In this document: positions 1-6,521 of the stretch, in pieces | How positions within the stretch are numbered: position 1 is the stretch's first letter | Layout of the letters: every line of letters starts with the position of its first letter | NCBI GenBank assembly: GCA_005773755.1 | Contig: SXHE01000601.1 | Coordinates: 1 to 9,985, forward strand | Origin: Planctomycetia bacterium | Lineage (GTDB): Bacteria; Planctomycetota; Planctomycetia; Gemmatales; Gemmataceae | Direction of reading: 5' to 3' | Length of the DNA: 9,985 bases | Position numbers and translations under genes: made by a program | Notes under the pieces: model-generated | What the model saw: the letters and a program-made list of their open reading frames with translations, nothing else | Told to the model about the DNA's origin: nothing | Databases searched by the model: none

Positions 1-2
1 CG

Positions 3-1289
3 ACCGCGACCGCGTGGCTGATGCACCCGACCATCAGCGCGAATCAGTTCGCGCTGTCCGTGCTGTTGGTGGTGCTCGTCGTCCCGGCGATGCTCGTGTC
101 GCGCTGCTTCTCGATGCGCGCGCTCGGCAAGATTCCCGAAGGCACGATGAGCCGGTGGAGCTACGGCTACATCCGCGTGCTGCTCAAACGCGACATTCTC
201 GATTGGGCCAACGACTGGCTCAACGGCACGCTGCTGTGGCGCGTGTGGCTGCGCGGCGCGGGCATGAAGATCGCGCGCGACACCGAACTGAGCACCATCT
301 TCGACACCGTACCGGAACTGACCGAACTCGGATCGGGCACGTTCTTCGCCGACGGCATCTACCTCGGCGCGCCGCTCGTCCACCGCGGCACGGTCACGCT
401 CGCGCGCACGACGCTCGGCAACGGCGTGTTCCTCGGCAACTACGCCGTCATCCCCATCGGCCAGAACATCCCCGATAACGTGCTGCTGGGGGTTTGCACG
501 GTCGCCGATGAGCGCGTCATCCGGCCGGGTACGTCGTGGTTCGGCGAGCCGCCGTTCGAGCTGCCGAAGCGCGAGATCGTCGAGGCCGACGCCGCGCTCA
601 CGCACAAGCCATCGACGATCCGCTATGTGAACCGCGTGTTCTGGGAACTGCTTCGGTTCACGCTGCCGCTGGTGCCGCTGCTCCTCGTGATCGCGTGGTT
701 CGCGGTGCTGGAAGCGGCGCAGCCGGAAGTGTCGCTGCCGATGCTCGTCTTCGTCATCGTGCCGGCGCTCGACCTCGGCTTCCTGCTGGGGCTGTGCCTG
801 TTCGGGCTGGGGCTGAAGTGGTTCCTGCTGGGCCGCGTGCGCCCCGGCACGCACGCGCTCTGGTCGTGCTGGTGCAGCCGGTGGGACTTCAACTACATCG
901 CGTGGCACTACCTCGCGCTCGCCCCGATGCAGGCGCTTGAGGGCACGGTGGTGCTGAACTCGTACCTGCGCGCGCTCGGCGCGAAGATCGGCGAGAACGT
1001 GGTGGTGGGCGACGTGTTCGCGTTCGTGGTCGATCCCGACATGCTGGAAGTTCACGACGGCGCGACGGTCAGTTGCCTGTTCCAGGCGCACACGTTCGAG
1101 GACCGCGTGCTGAAGATCGACCGCGTCGTAATCGGGGCGAACGCGACCGTGGGCGTCGGCGCGGTGCTGCTCTACGGGTGTCACGTCGGCGATGGGACGC
1201 GCGTCGCCGGGCACAGCGTCGTCATGAAGCGCGAGCGGTTGCAGCCGAACCACAGCTACGCCGGCTGCCCGACACATCTGGTGGGGTAG
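3..1289 (+). CDS. Pls/PosA-type non-ribosomal peptide synthetase, C-terminal membrane/beta-helix part (5' truncated)
   Basis: The frame is open from base 3 and the first Met (base 21) sits inside a membrane helix, so the true start lies upstream of the window. The visible 428 or so residues match the terminal region of Pls/PosA-like synthetases (the poly-epsilon-lysine synthetase type), which carry an adenylation and a carrier domain upstream of a large membrane region. Seen here: hydrophobic helices near codons 8-30, 210-230 and 240-275 (counted from base 21), a first hexapeptide-repeat stretch at about 75-170 (LGSGTFFADG, LGNGVFLGNY) and a second at about 314-420 (LGAKIGENVVVGD, IGANATVGVGAVLLYG). 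In known members the membrane region helps join or export the peptide; that role and the product here are inference. The adenylation domain is not in view, so a membrane-bound hexapeptide acyltransferase-like protein is the alternative. Stop is TAG at 1287-1289. Confidence 0.8.
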   Translation, partial: TATAWLMHPTISANQFALSVLLVVLVVPAMLVSRCFSMRALGKIPEGTMSRWSYGYIRVLLKRDILDWANDWLNGTLLWRVWLRGAGMKIARDTELSTIFDTVPELTELGSGTFFADGIYLGAPLVHRGTVTLARTTLGNGVFLGNYAVIPIGQNIPDNVLLGVCTVADERVIRPGTSWFGEPPFELPKREIVEADAALTHKPSTIRYVNRVFWELLRFTLPLVPLLLVIAWFAVLEAAQPEVSLPMLVFVIVPALDLGFLLGLCLFGLGLKWFLLGRVRPGTHALWSCWCSRWDFNYIAWHYLALAPMQALEGTVVLNSYLRALGAKIGENVVVGDVFAFVVDPDMLEVHDGATVSCLFQAHTFEDRVLKIDRVVIGANATVGVGAVLLYGCHVGDGTRVAGHSVVMKRERLQPNHSYAGCPTHLVG

Positions 1290-1452
1290 GCGACTGGAGG
1301 GACGACCGAGCGAAGCTCTGCGCCGGTGCCACATTCCTTTTCGACTCCTGACCGGCACTCAGGACGACACGAAGTGAGGACCGTTGTTCCGGCGTTCACG
1401 GTCGGGTAACATCGGGGGAGTTGTTCTTCCCCCACCACAACCGGGAGAGACG

Positions 1453-2271
1453 ATGTTCCGAGTCGTGGTGTTCGCTCTGGCGGTTTCGGGGTCGGGTCTT
1501 TGCTCTTCGGCCCGCGCCGACGACGCCGAGGACAAGGCCGTGAAGTTCGTCGAGAAACTCCTCGGGGAGTTCACCCGCGACGACAAAGCGCCCGGGAAAC
1601 CGGTTGTGACGCTCAACCTGAGCTACTCGCGTATGACGGACGCGGATGTGAAGCAACTGGCCGCCTTCAAGAAGCTCACCACGCTCCACCTGAGCGACAC
1701 ACAAGTGACGGACGTGGGTGTGAAGCAACTGGCCGCCCTCAAGAGCCTTACCACACTCGACCTGAGCCGCTCGCACGTGACCGACGCGGGTGTGAAGGAA
1801 CTGGCTGTCCTCAAGAATCTCACCACTCTGGACCTGTGCTATACAGACGTCGGAGACGCGGGTGCAAAGGAGTTGGCAGCCCTGAAAAACCTTACCACGC
1901 TTCGATTGCTCTACACACAGGTAGGGGACGCGGGTGTGAAGGAACTGGCCGCACTCAAGAGTCTTACCACTCTTGACCTGCGCTACACAAAGGTCGGGGA
2001 TGCGGGTGTGAAGAGGCTGGCAGCCCTTGGCAACCTCACCACACTCGATTTGAGCCGCACGCACGCCACGGACGCTGGTGTAAAGGAACTGGCTGTCCTC
2101 AAGAATCTCACCGCACTCGACCTGAGCAACACATTTGTGACGGACGAGAGTGTGAAGGAGTTGGCCGCTCTCAAGAATCTCACCACACTCGATCTGAGCC
2201 GCACATTTGTAACCGACGCGGGTGTGAAAAAGCTCCAGAAGGCGTTGCCGAGGTGCGAGATTGTGAAGTGA
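1453..2271 (+). CDS. secreted leucine-rich repeat protein, nine 24-residue repeats
   Basis: A 272-residue protein. The ATG at 1453 is preferred over an in-frame TTG at 1384 because it has a purine-rich GGGAGAGA (1443-1450) just upstream and begins a good signal peptide (MFRVVVFALAVSGSGLCSSA, cleavage likely after residue 22). After a short charged stretch (DDAEDKAVKFVEKLL), residues 55-272 are nine consecutive 24-residue LRRs with consensus DLSxTxVTDAGVKELAALKN followed by LTTL. The last unit ends in a divergent cap, KALPRCEIVK. No membrane anchor, enzymatic domain or lipobox is visible. Such solenoids normally bind other proteins; the ligand is unknown. It follows the synthetase gene by 163 bp, which contains a weak promoter-like TTGTTC-17 bp-TAACAT (1384-1412) and a GGGGGA/TCCCCC stem-loop (1414-1433) just before the ribosome site. 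It lies convergent to lspA. Codon use is less G/C-rich in third positions than in neighbouring genes. Confidence 0.88.
   Translation: MFRVVVFALAVSGSGLCSSARADDAEDKAVKFVEKLLGEFTRDDKAPGKPVVTLNLSYSRMTDADVKQLAAFKKLTTLHLSDTQVTDVGVKQLAALKSLTTLDLSRSHVTDAGVKELAVLKNLTTLDLCYTDVGDAGAKELAALKNLTTLRLLYTQVGDAGVKELAALKSLTTLDLRYTKVGDAGVKRLAALGNLTTLDLSRTHATDAGVKELAVLKNLTALDLSNTFVTDESVKELAALKNLTTLDLSRTFVTDAGVKKLQKALPRCEIVK
1615..2262 (+). repeat. 72-bp in-gene tandem repeat encoding LRR units
   Basis: Nine in-phase 72-bp units encode the LRR array. Units 3 (1759-1830) and 7 (2047-2118) share a 30-bp identical run coding KELAVLKNLT and differ at only 11 of 72 positions by my count. They are exactly 288 bp (four units) apart, suggesting that part of the array spread by duplication or gene conversion. 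Confidence 0.8.
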
Positions 2272-2361
2272 CCGAAAAGCGACAGCGCCGGGGCAACTCC
2301 CGGGCGTTCAACGATGTCTCTTTCCGAACCGTCCGGAGTGTAAGTATCAACCCCCGGCAGA

Positions 2362-2395
2362 GGCGACAGAGCGAATCGCGAAGGCTGCTGTCGCC
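2362..2395. other. inverted repeat between convergent LRR and lspA genes
   Basis: GGCGACAG (2362-2369) is matched by CTGTCGCC (2388-2395) around an 18-base loop that can itself pair weakly. It lies 90 bp past the LRR stop and 140 bp past the lspA stop, so it may help end transcription from both sides, but no U-tract follows on either strand. Confidence 0.35.
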
Positions 2396-2396
2396 C

Positions 2397-2492
2397 ATCC
2401 GGGGCTTCCCTCATTTGGTCGGCGTGACCCAGGGTTGCGCTCGAAGACTCGCTCCACCCTGGGCTACCATCGGTCGCCCCTCCGGGGCTAAA
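2397..2492. repeat. probable dispersed planctomycete intergenic repeat
   Basis: This non-coding stretch contains two nested palindromic parts: CCCAGGGT (2428-2435) paired with ACCCTGGG (2456-2463), and a tight GCCCC-TCC-GGGGC hairpin (2476-2488) followed by TAAAAA. The phrase CCGGGGCTTCC at its left edge partly echoes the right-hand hairpin. I recognise this arrangement as resembling a repeat found between genes in Gemmata-like genomes, where it gives rise to spurious ORFs reading like LAPPWATIGRPSGA. That recognition is from memory and has not been checked. It sits between the 3' ends of two convergent genes, as a dispersed repeat would. The whole gene-free stretch 2272-2534 shows nothing else. 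Confidence 0.5.
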
Positions 2493-2534
2493 AACCGACT
2501 CACCACCCGCGACTTGAATCCGCCGGTCTTTGAG

Positions 2535-3191
2535 CTACTTCGCGGGGGCGGGGATGATCGGCTCGTCGGCGGTCGTGGCCGGTTGTTCTTCCGGCAGCGG
2601 TGGGACGAACATCGCCTGGACGAGCAGCAGCCCGGCCCCGACCACGAGGCAGCAGTCGGCGATGTTGAACACCGGCCAGTCGAAGGCGATGCTGCCGTCG
2701 TCGCGGACGATGCAGAAGTGCAGGAAGTCGCGGACGCCGCCGAACACGATGCGGTCGTACAGGTTGCCGACGGTGCCGCCGAGGATCAGCCCCAGCGCGG
2801 CCATTAGCCCGCGCTCGCGCGCGGTGGCGCGGCGCATCCCCCACACCACAATCGCGATGGCCGCGGCCACGCTGACCGCGGCGAAGATGCCGTTGGCGAC
2901 GCCCTTCTTCGACCCGCCGATGCCGAACAGCGCGCCGTGGTTCACCCGCGGCATCACCGGGGCGCTCCACGTCTGGAACGCGCAGTCACAGGTCGGCGTC
3001 TCGGTGTCGAACTGGGCGATCAGCTTGAAGTAGCCCGGCACGACGACGGACTCGTTCCCGGTGCCGCTCTTGTCGGCGAACTGCCCGCCCTTGTAGAGCC
3101 AGCGGAACACGCCGTACTTGCTCGCCAGGTCCGCCGTGAGGCCGACGACGGCGAGCGAGATGAGCAACCAACGGTAGGTGCGGTCGACCAT
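2535..3191 (-). CDS. lspA: lipoprotein signal peptidase (signal peptidase II)
   Basis: An inner-membrane aspartyl protease that removes the signal peptide of prolipoproteins after the lipobox cysteine has been lipidated. The 218-residue protein shows the family signature: a conserved D-x-x-SK (D21-K25, ADLASKY), NHGALFG (84-90, equivalent to the N-x-GAAF motif), GNLYDR (N143, catalytic D146) and FNIAD (catalytic D179). Four membrane segments are at about 7-22, 101-118, 127-140 and 181-196. It is longer than the usual 160-170 residues because of an enlarged external loop (about 34-80, with a CDC motif at 68-70) and a proline/acid-rich C-terminal tail. I chose the ATG at 3191 rather than an in-frame TTG at 3230; the shorter form starts right before the first membrane helix. 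A lipoprotein gene is divergent from it, fitting but not proving a functional link. Confidence 0.93.
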   Translation of the reverse strand: MVDRTYRWLLISLAVVGLTADLASKYGVFRWLYKGGQFADKSGTGNESVVVPGYFKLIAQFDTETPTCDCAFQTWSAPVMPRVNHGALFGIGGSKKGVANGIFAAVSVAAAIAIVVWGMRRATARERGLMAALGLILGGTVGNLYDRIVFGGVRDFLHFCIVRDDGSIAFDWPVFNIADCCLVVGAGLLLVQAMFVPPLPEEQPATTADEPIIPAPAK

Positions 3192-3289
3192 CGTGCGTCC
3201 GTCCGGGCAACGTGGGAAACTTCGGGCCAACAGTCACGATAGGTCGGTCGCGCGGACCCGTCAAGAAACTCGACCCGACCGGAACAGCC

Positions 3290-3318
3290 GCTATAGCCGC
3301 GCAGATCGTCGGACTCAA
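3290..3318 (-). promoter_or_regulatory. candidate sigma70-like promoter for lspA
   Basis: On the minus strand TTGAGT (3318-3313) is followed after 17 bases by TATAGC (3295-3290). Each hexamer matches 4 of 6 consensus bases. It would leave a leader of about 90 bases before the lspA ATG. Planctomycete promoters are poorly defined, so this is weak. Confidence 0.25.
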
Positions 3319-3352
3319 CACGAGTCGCGGCGCGTTACACGTGCGGGTGGCC

Positions 3353-3381
3353 TTGACCGCGCACCGAAGCGCGGGAATGAT
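3353..3381 (+). promoter_or_regulatory. candidate sigma70-like promoter for the thioredoxin-like lipoprotein gene
   Basis: TTGACC (3353-3358, 5 of 6 matches), a 17-base spacer, then AATGAT (3376-3381, 4 of 6 matches), about 40 bases before the ATG at 3421. Position and spacing are good; the -10 match is moderate. Confidence 0.35.
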
Positions 3382-3420
3382 GCGCTGGGGCGTTGTAAAT
3401 CTTACGCGCGGGTGGTTCCC

Positions 3421-4776
3421 ATGAGGCGGGCCGGGGCCGGGTTGATCGTCGCGGTCCTGCTGGCGCTTGCCGGGTGCAAGTCCACGGACAAGGACGACAA
3501 GACGCCCGGCGGCTCCGTCGGCAAGGGCAAGGACAACAAGTTCAAGGACAAGGACCAGGACAAAAACCCCGCGCCCGGCAAGGGCGGCACCTGGCTCGAC
3601 GACGTGGGCAAGCTGCCGGGGGCCGGCACCGGCATCCCGAAGGGCACCGGGCTGGGGCCGAAAGACCCCGGCTTCGACCCCAAGACCGCCGCGCAGGACG
3701 CGCTCGGCGGGCGCGTCCTCGACCCCGACGGCCGGCCCGCGCGCAACATCTTCATCCGCATCGACAAGGCCGGCGCGGCCGCGCCCGACGCCGGGGCCGG
3801 ACTCGGCATCTACACCAAGCCCGACGGCTACTTCTCCGCGTCCGGCTTCGTACCGGGTCAGACCTACGAGTTGACCGCGGAAGCCACGACGCAGGACGGC
3901 CGCAAGCTGCGCGGCGTGATGCAGACCAAAGTGCCGAACCCGATCATCACGATCCTGCTGCGCGACGACCTCGCGCCGGGCGGCGGCGCGTTCCCGCCCG
4001 AACCGAAGCCGACCGACACTACGCCGCCGAAAGACGGCGGTTGGGGTCCGGGTGGCCCGGCGACCGGCGTTCCACCCACGACCATCGGCGGCGGCGCGCC
4101 GAAGCCGCCCGCCGGCACCGGCGCGATCCCGCCCCCGGCCGACATCGGCTTCCCGCCGCCACCGGCCGGCGTGCCGGAGAAGCCGGAGAACCTGGCCGAA
4201 AAGAAGGACCCGTTTAAGCCGCCGCCCGCGAACATCCCGAACCCGTACGCGCCGCCCCCGGTGCCGCCGCTCCCACCGCTACCGCCGGTGTTTGGCCCGC
4301 CGCCCGGCGGGCGCTCGTCCGGTACTGGCACCACGACCGGCAACGGCGCAAGCGCGAAGCTCGCACTGGTGGACACGCTCGACCGCCCGTGGGGGCTGGA
4401 CGCGGTAAAACCCGGCTCGCTGGTGCTGTTGGAGTTCGCGACTTCGACCTGTAAGCACTGCCCGGCCGTGCTCCCGGTGCTGAAGGAGATGCAGTCGCGG
4501 TACGGCGCGAGCGGGCTGCAGGTGGTCGGCGTGATGTGCGACAACGTGCCGCAGAAGGAGCGGCTCGCGCTCGCCGCGAAGTACCAGAGCGATCACAACC
4601 TGAACTACGCGCTGTTCGTGGAGCCGGGGGCCGCGGGGACCGTCCGCGACCAGTACGGCGTTGAGGGCTACCCACACGCCGTACTGCTCAACTCGGCCGG
4701 CAAGGTACTCTGGCGCGGCCACCCCGTTCAGAAGCCGGAACTCGAATCCGCGATCAAACATAACCTGACGAAGTGA
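3421..4776 (+). CDS. lipoprotein with carboxypeptidase-regulatory-like and thioredoxin-like (TlpA/ResA type) domains
   Basis: A 451-residue protein. The ATG at 3421 is chosen because it starts a classic lipoprotein signal: MRR, a hydrophobic core and the lipobox LAGC with the lipidated Cys at 19. The frame is open further upstream but that stretch crosses the promoter region and looks non-coding. Then come a Lys/Asp-rich linker (20-55), a carboxypeptidase-regulatory-like beta-sandwich (about 95-182, GGRVLDPDGRPARNIFIRID), a Pro/Gly-rich spacer (183-311), and a thioredoxin fold (312-451). The last has the CxxC pair CKHC (344-347) after LLEFATST, and a probable cis-proline at GYPHAVLL. Relatives of TlpA/ResA reduce disulfides outside the cytoplasm; here CKHC replaces the usual WCxxC context, so redox strength is uncertain. 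A membrane-tethered thiol-disulfide role on the periplasmic side is inferred. The ribosome site is weak (GGTGG). Confidence 0.85.
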   Translation: MRRAGAGLIVAVLLALAGCKSTDKDDKTPGGSVGKGKDNKFKDKDQDKNPAPGKGGTWLDDVGKLPGAGTGIPKGTGLGPKDPGFDPKTAAQDALGGRVLDPDGRPARNIFIRIDKAGAAAPDAGAGLGIYTKPDGYFSASGFVPGQTYELTAEATTQDGRKLRGVMQTKVPNPIITILLRDDLAPGGGAFPPEPKPTDTTPPKDGGWGPGGPATGVPPTTIGGGAPKPPAGTGAIPPPADIGFPPPPAGVPEKPENLAEKKDPFKPPPANIPNPYAPPPVPPLPPLPPVFGPPPGGRSSGTGTTTGNGASAKLALVDTLDRPWGLDAVKPGSLVLLEFATSTCKHCPAVLPVLKEMQSRYGASGLQVVGVMCDNVPQKERLALAAKYQSDHNLNYALFVEPGAAGTVRDQYGVEGYPHAVLLNSAGKVLWRGHPVQKPELESAIKHNLTK

Positions 4777-4788
4777 CACGCTGCCAAT

Positions 4789-4852
4789 GCGATGAGCCGG
4801 AAGCGTGAGCGACGGACAACCTCATCCGTCGCTCACGCTTCCGGCTCGTCGC
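4789..4852. terminator. long palindrome between convergent genes, possible bidirectional terminator
   Basis: Two 28-base arms (4789-4816 and 4825-4852) pair completely apart from one G-T wobble, with an 8-base loop CAACCTCA. The inner 23 pairs are perfect. It starts 12 bp after the lipoprotein stop and ends 14 bp from the stop of the converging FG-GAP gene, where a terminator for both would be expected. There is no U-tract, and the arm (AGCCGGAAGCGTGAGCGACG) may be a family of dispersed palindromes in Gemmata-like genomes; that is from memory and unverified. Confidence 0.6.
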
Positions 4853-4866
4853 AACCCGCGCGGGTG

Positions 4867-6063
4867 TCACGGGCCGTTCAGCCCGGCGGCGGAGTTGGGC
4901 AGCCCGCGGAAGTAGCGCGGCTGCTGCCCGGGCGGGCCGTCGCCGGCGACCACCGCAAGGTCCTGGGTGGTGCCGTTGCCGAAGAAGCTGTCGTCGTCGA
5001 ACGGGTCGAACTGTCCGGTGTTGCCGACGGCCATGTTCACTACGCGCGAGTAGTTGAGCGGCGCATCGGGGAACGCGCTAAGCTCCTTGAGCACCGTGAG
5101 ACTCTCGCCGGCGATCACGCGGACCCGCGAGCTGCCGACCAGCCCGACATAGATCTCGGCCCCGCGGTTGCCGTCGGTGTTGCCGGCCGCGAGGGTCACG
5201 CCGCCCCTGTTCGCCGGGTTGTTGAAGTCGAAGGCGTAGAACGATCGTAGCTCCGTCTGCCCGCCCTGCCAGAGGCTGTACACCTTGACGTGCGGCACGT
5301 TGGTCGCCGCGCCCACGATCAGTTCGGCGTACCCGTTGGTGTCCGGCGGGCGGGGCTGACCGGGGATGCGCGGCACGCGCGTCGTGTCGATGCTGGCCGC
5401 GGCCACCACGACGCCACCACGATACGCCTGATCAAAGGCGAAGAAGCTGCGCTGCAGGTCACCGCCGCCGTCGAACACCTTGACGTGCGGCGTGATCCCG
5501 GCCGCCGCACCGATGATGATCTCGGCTTTCGATTGGATCTGCGGCCCGGGGCTGCCGTTGGAGATCGCCAGCGGGTCCGCGTCGTTGCTGACGTTACCCA
5601 CGGCGACGTTCAACCCGCCGGTGAAGCCCGGGTCGAACGCCATGAAGCTCGCGAGCAACTGCCCGGACGAGTTGAACACGCCGACCTGTGACGGCCCGCT
5701 CGTGGCCGCGACCACAACGATTTCCGCGCGGCTGTCGCCGAGCACGTCGCCGACCGCGACGTTCAACCCGCCCCGGAACCCGGGGAACGGCACGAACTTG
5801 TTCTCCTGGATACCGAGCAAGCTGAAGACCGAAACCGTGCCCTCGCCGCCCGGCCCGGTCGCGATCACGTACTCGTTCCGCGCGACGTTGCCCCCTTCCG
5901 GGTTCAGGTCGCCGATGGCGACCGACGCGCCGCCGCTGCCGCTCACGCTGAGCGGAACACCGTTGACCACAGTGTTCGGAGAGGCCGGGCTTGGAAGGTA
6001 GGTCGGGACGGTGCGGTCTTCGAGGCGCTCGACCGCGAGCTTCGCCCCGGGCGGTTTGGACAT
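4867..6063 (-). CDS. FG-GAP/beta-propeller-like surface protein with N-terminal LEDR motif
   Basis: A 398-residue protein of unknown specific function. The ATG at 6063 is preferred over an upstream in-frame start at 6243 because it has GGAG (6075-6072) eight bases before it and puts the planctomycete motif VERLEDRTVP at residues 11-20, its usual place near the N-terminus. There is no ordinary hydrophobic signal peptide. The body has repeated FG-GAP/VCBS-like units of about 60-70 residues with the pattern GGLNVAVGDVLGDSRAEIVV, then a strand such as VKVFDGGGDLQRSFFAFD; five to six such units are visible. The Asp/Asn-rich loops resemble Ca-binding sites of FG-GAP repeats. In this family such domains fold as beta-propellers and commonly mediate extracellular adhesion or binding. 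It ends (GLPNSAAGLNGP) without an anchor or sorting tail. It converges on the lipoprotein gene. Confidence 0.82.
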   Translation of the reverse strand: MSKPPGAKLAVERLEDRTVPTYLPSPASPNTVVNGVPLSVSGSGGASVAIGDLNPEGGNVARNEYVIATGPGGEGTVSVFSLLGIQENKFVPFPGFRGGLNVAVGDVLGDSRAEIVVVAATSGPSQVGVFNSSGQLLASFMAFDPGFTGGLNVAVGNVSNDADPLAISNGSPGPQIQSKAEIIIGAAAGITPHVKVFDGGGDLQRSFFAFDQAYRGGVVVAAASIDTTRVPRIPGQPRPPDTNGYAELIVGAATNVPHVKVYSLWQGGQTELRSFYAFDFNNPANRGGVTLAAGNTDGNRGAEIYVGLVGSSRVRVIAGESLTVLKELSAFPDAPLNYSRVVNMAVGNTGQFDPFDDDSFFGNGTTQDLAVVAGDGPPGQQPRYFRGLPNSAAGLNGP

Positions 6064-6071
6064 GGTCTCTA

Positions 6072-6075
6072 CTCC
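6072..6075 (-). promoter_or_regulatory. ribosome binding site deciding the FG-GAP gene start
   Basis: GGAG on the minus strand with an 8-base spacer to the ATG at 6063. It supports this start rather than the 60-codon-longer one. Confidence 0.6.
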
Positions 6076-6284
6076 GTGAGGGGCCGTGCGTGCGCGCGAG
6101 CGCGCTGCGTCATGCAGATTGAACAGTGCGAGGATACCGCTTGTTTCGCGGAAAGTGGTGAGTAGCTGATGAGATTCACCCCGCCGGGAGCCTGCGGCCC
6201 GCGGACCAACCGCGCCAACGGGCGCGGCCGCGCTCACGCGCACAACTTCGCGCGCGGCACGGCCGATTCAGGTCGCCACCCGGT

Positions 6285-6391
6285 CGAAGTGGAAAATCTC
6301 AAAACCTTGCACAAGGTTTTCTCATTTCTCGTGGGGTCTGCCGCGCGCCCTCCGAAGTGGAAAATCTCAAAAGGTTGCACAAGGTATCCTC
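6285..6391. repeat. two 39-bp direct repeats, one with a 20-bp interrupted palindrome
   Basis: Copy 1 is 6285-6323 and copy 2 is 6353-6391, 68 bp apart start to start, with 29 bases between. They match at 35 of 39 positions and share CGAAGTGGAAAATCTCAAAA and TTGCACAAGGT. In copy 1 the core AAAACCTTGCACAAGGTTTT is a perfect 9-2-9 palindrome; in copy 2 a CC to GG change and two changes at the right arm destroy it. They could be operator sites for a dimeric regulator, or remnants of a dispersed repeat; the sequence alone does not decide. Confidence 0.75.
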
Positions 6392-6484
6392 GCCCGAACG
6401 TCAGGCCGTGTGCCGCTCACCGCGTCGGCCGACCGAGCAGCCGGTCCCACAAACAGAACCCCTGTCCATAGTATACTTGTGGTC

Positions 6485-6520
6485 AATAAAAACAAGGGCC
6501 GTTGCCGGGTTTTTCCGCCC
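6485..6520 (-). terminator. weak candidate terminator of ppa
   Basis: Immediately after the ppa stop, minus-strand GGGC (6520-6517) can pair with GCCC (6499-6496), followed by a T-rich TTGTTTTTATT (6495-6485). The stem is short and the loop long, so the T-tract is the main support. Confidence 0.3.
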
Positions 6521-6521
6521 G

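Larger units (their letters stand above)
6064..6521. other. 458-bp intergenic region upstream of the FG-GAP gene
   Basis: The region lies between the 5' end of the FG-GAP gene and the 3' end of ppa. It holds the FG-GAP ribosome site, a GCGCGC-GA-GCGCGC self-complementary stretch in that gene's leader, a GC-rich segment with no recognisable feature (6170-6280), the paired 39-bp repeats (6285-6391), an AGTATACT palindrome (near 6472) and an A/T-rich patch just past ppa. An open frame of 100 codons on the plus strand (6169-6471) crosses both repeats, has Arg/Pro/His-rich low-complexity sequence and is not credible as a gene. I found no convincing promoter for the FG-GAP gene, although regulation from here is expected. 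Confidence 0.6.

Noticed and set aside
1396..2064. 222-codon minus-strand open frame opposite the LRR gene
   Set aside because: Its repetitive Cys/His/Arg content is the mirror of the 72-bp LRR units; the plus strand gives a clear family match and a signal peptide.
2476..2495. Rho-independent terminator at the GCCCC-TCC-GGGGC hairpin
   Set aside because: It is followed by an A-run, not a T-run, on the plus strand, and on the minus strand the T-run comes before the stem.
2253..2807. 184-codon open frame overlapping the 3' half of lspA and the intergenic repeat
   Set aside because: Antisense to lspA for much of its length and otherwise within the probable dispersed repeat; high GC makes such shadow frames common.
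3864..4544. 226-codon minus-strand open frame opposite the lipoprotein gene
   Set aside because: Gly/Pro-rich reverse reading of the proline-rich arm; the plus strand has lipobox and thioredoxin motifs.
6285..6391. CRISPR-like geometry (39-bp repeat, 29-bp spacer)
   Set aside because: Only two copies, four mismatches between them, no cas gene nearby and no further repeat on either side.
6169..6471. 100-codon open frame on the plus strand
   Set aside because: Arg/Pro/His-rich, crosses both 39-bp repeats, no ribosome site, and no recognisable domain.
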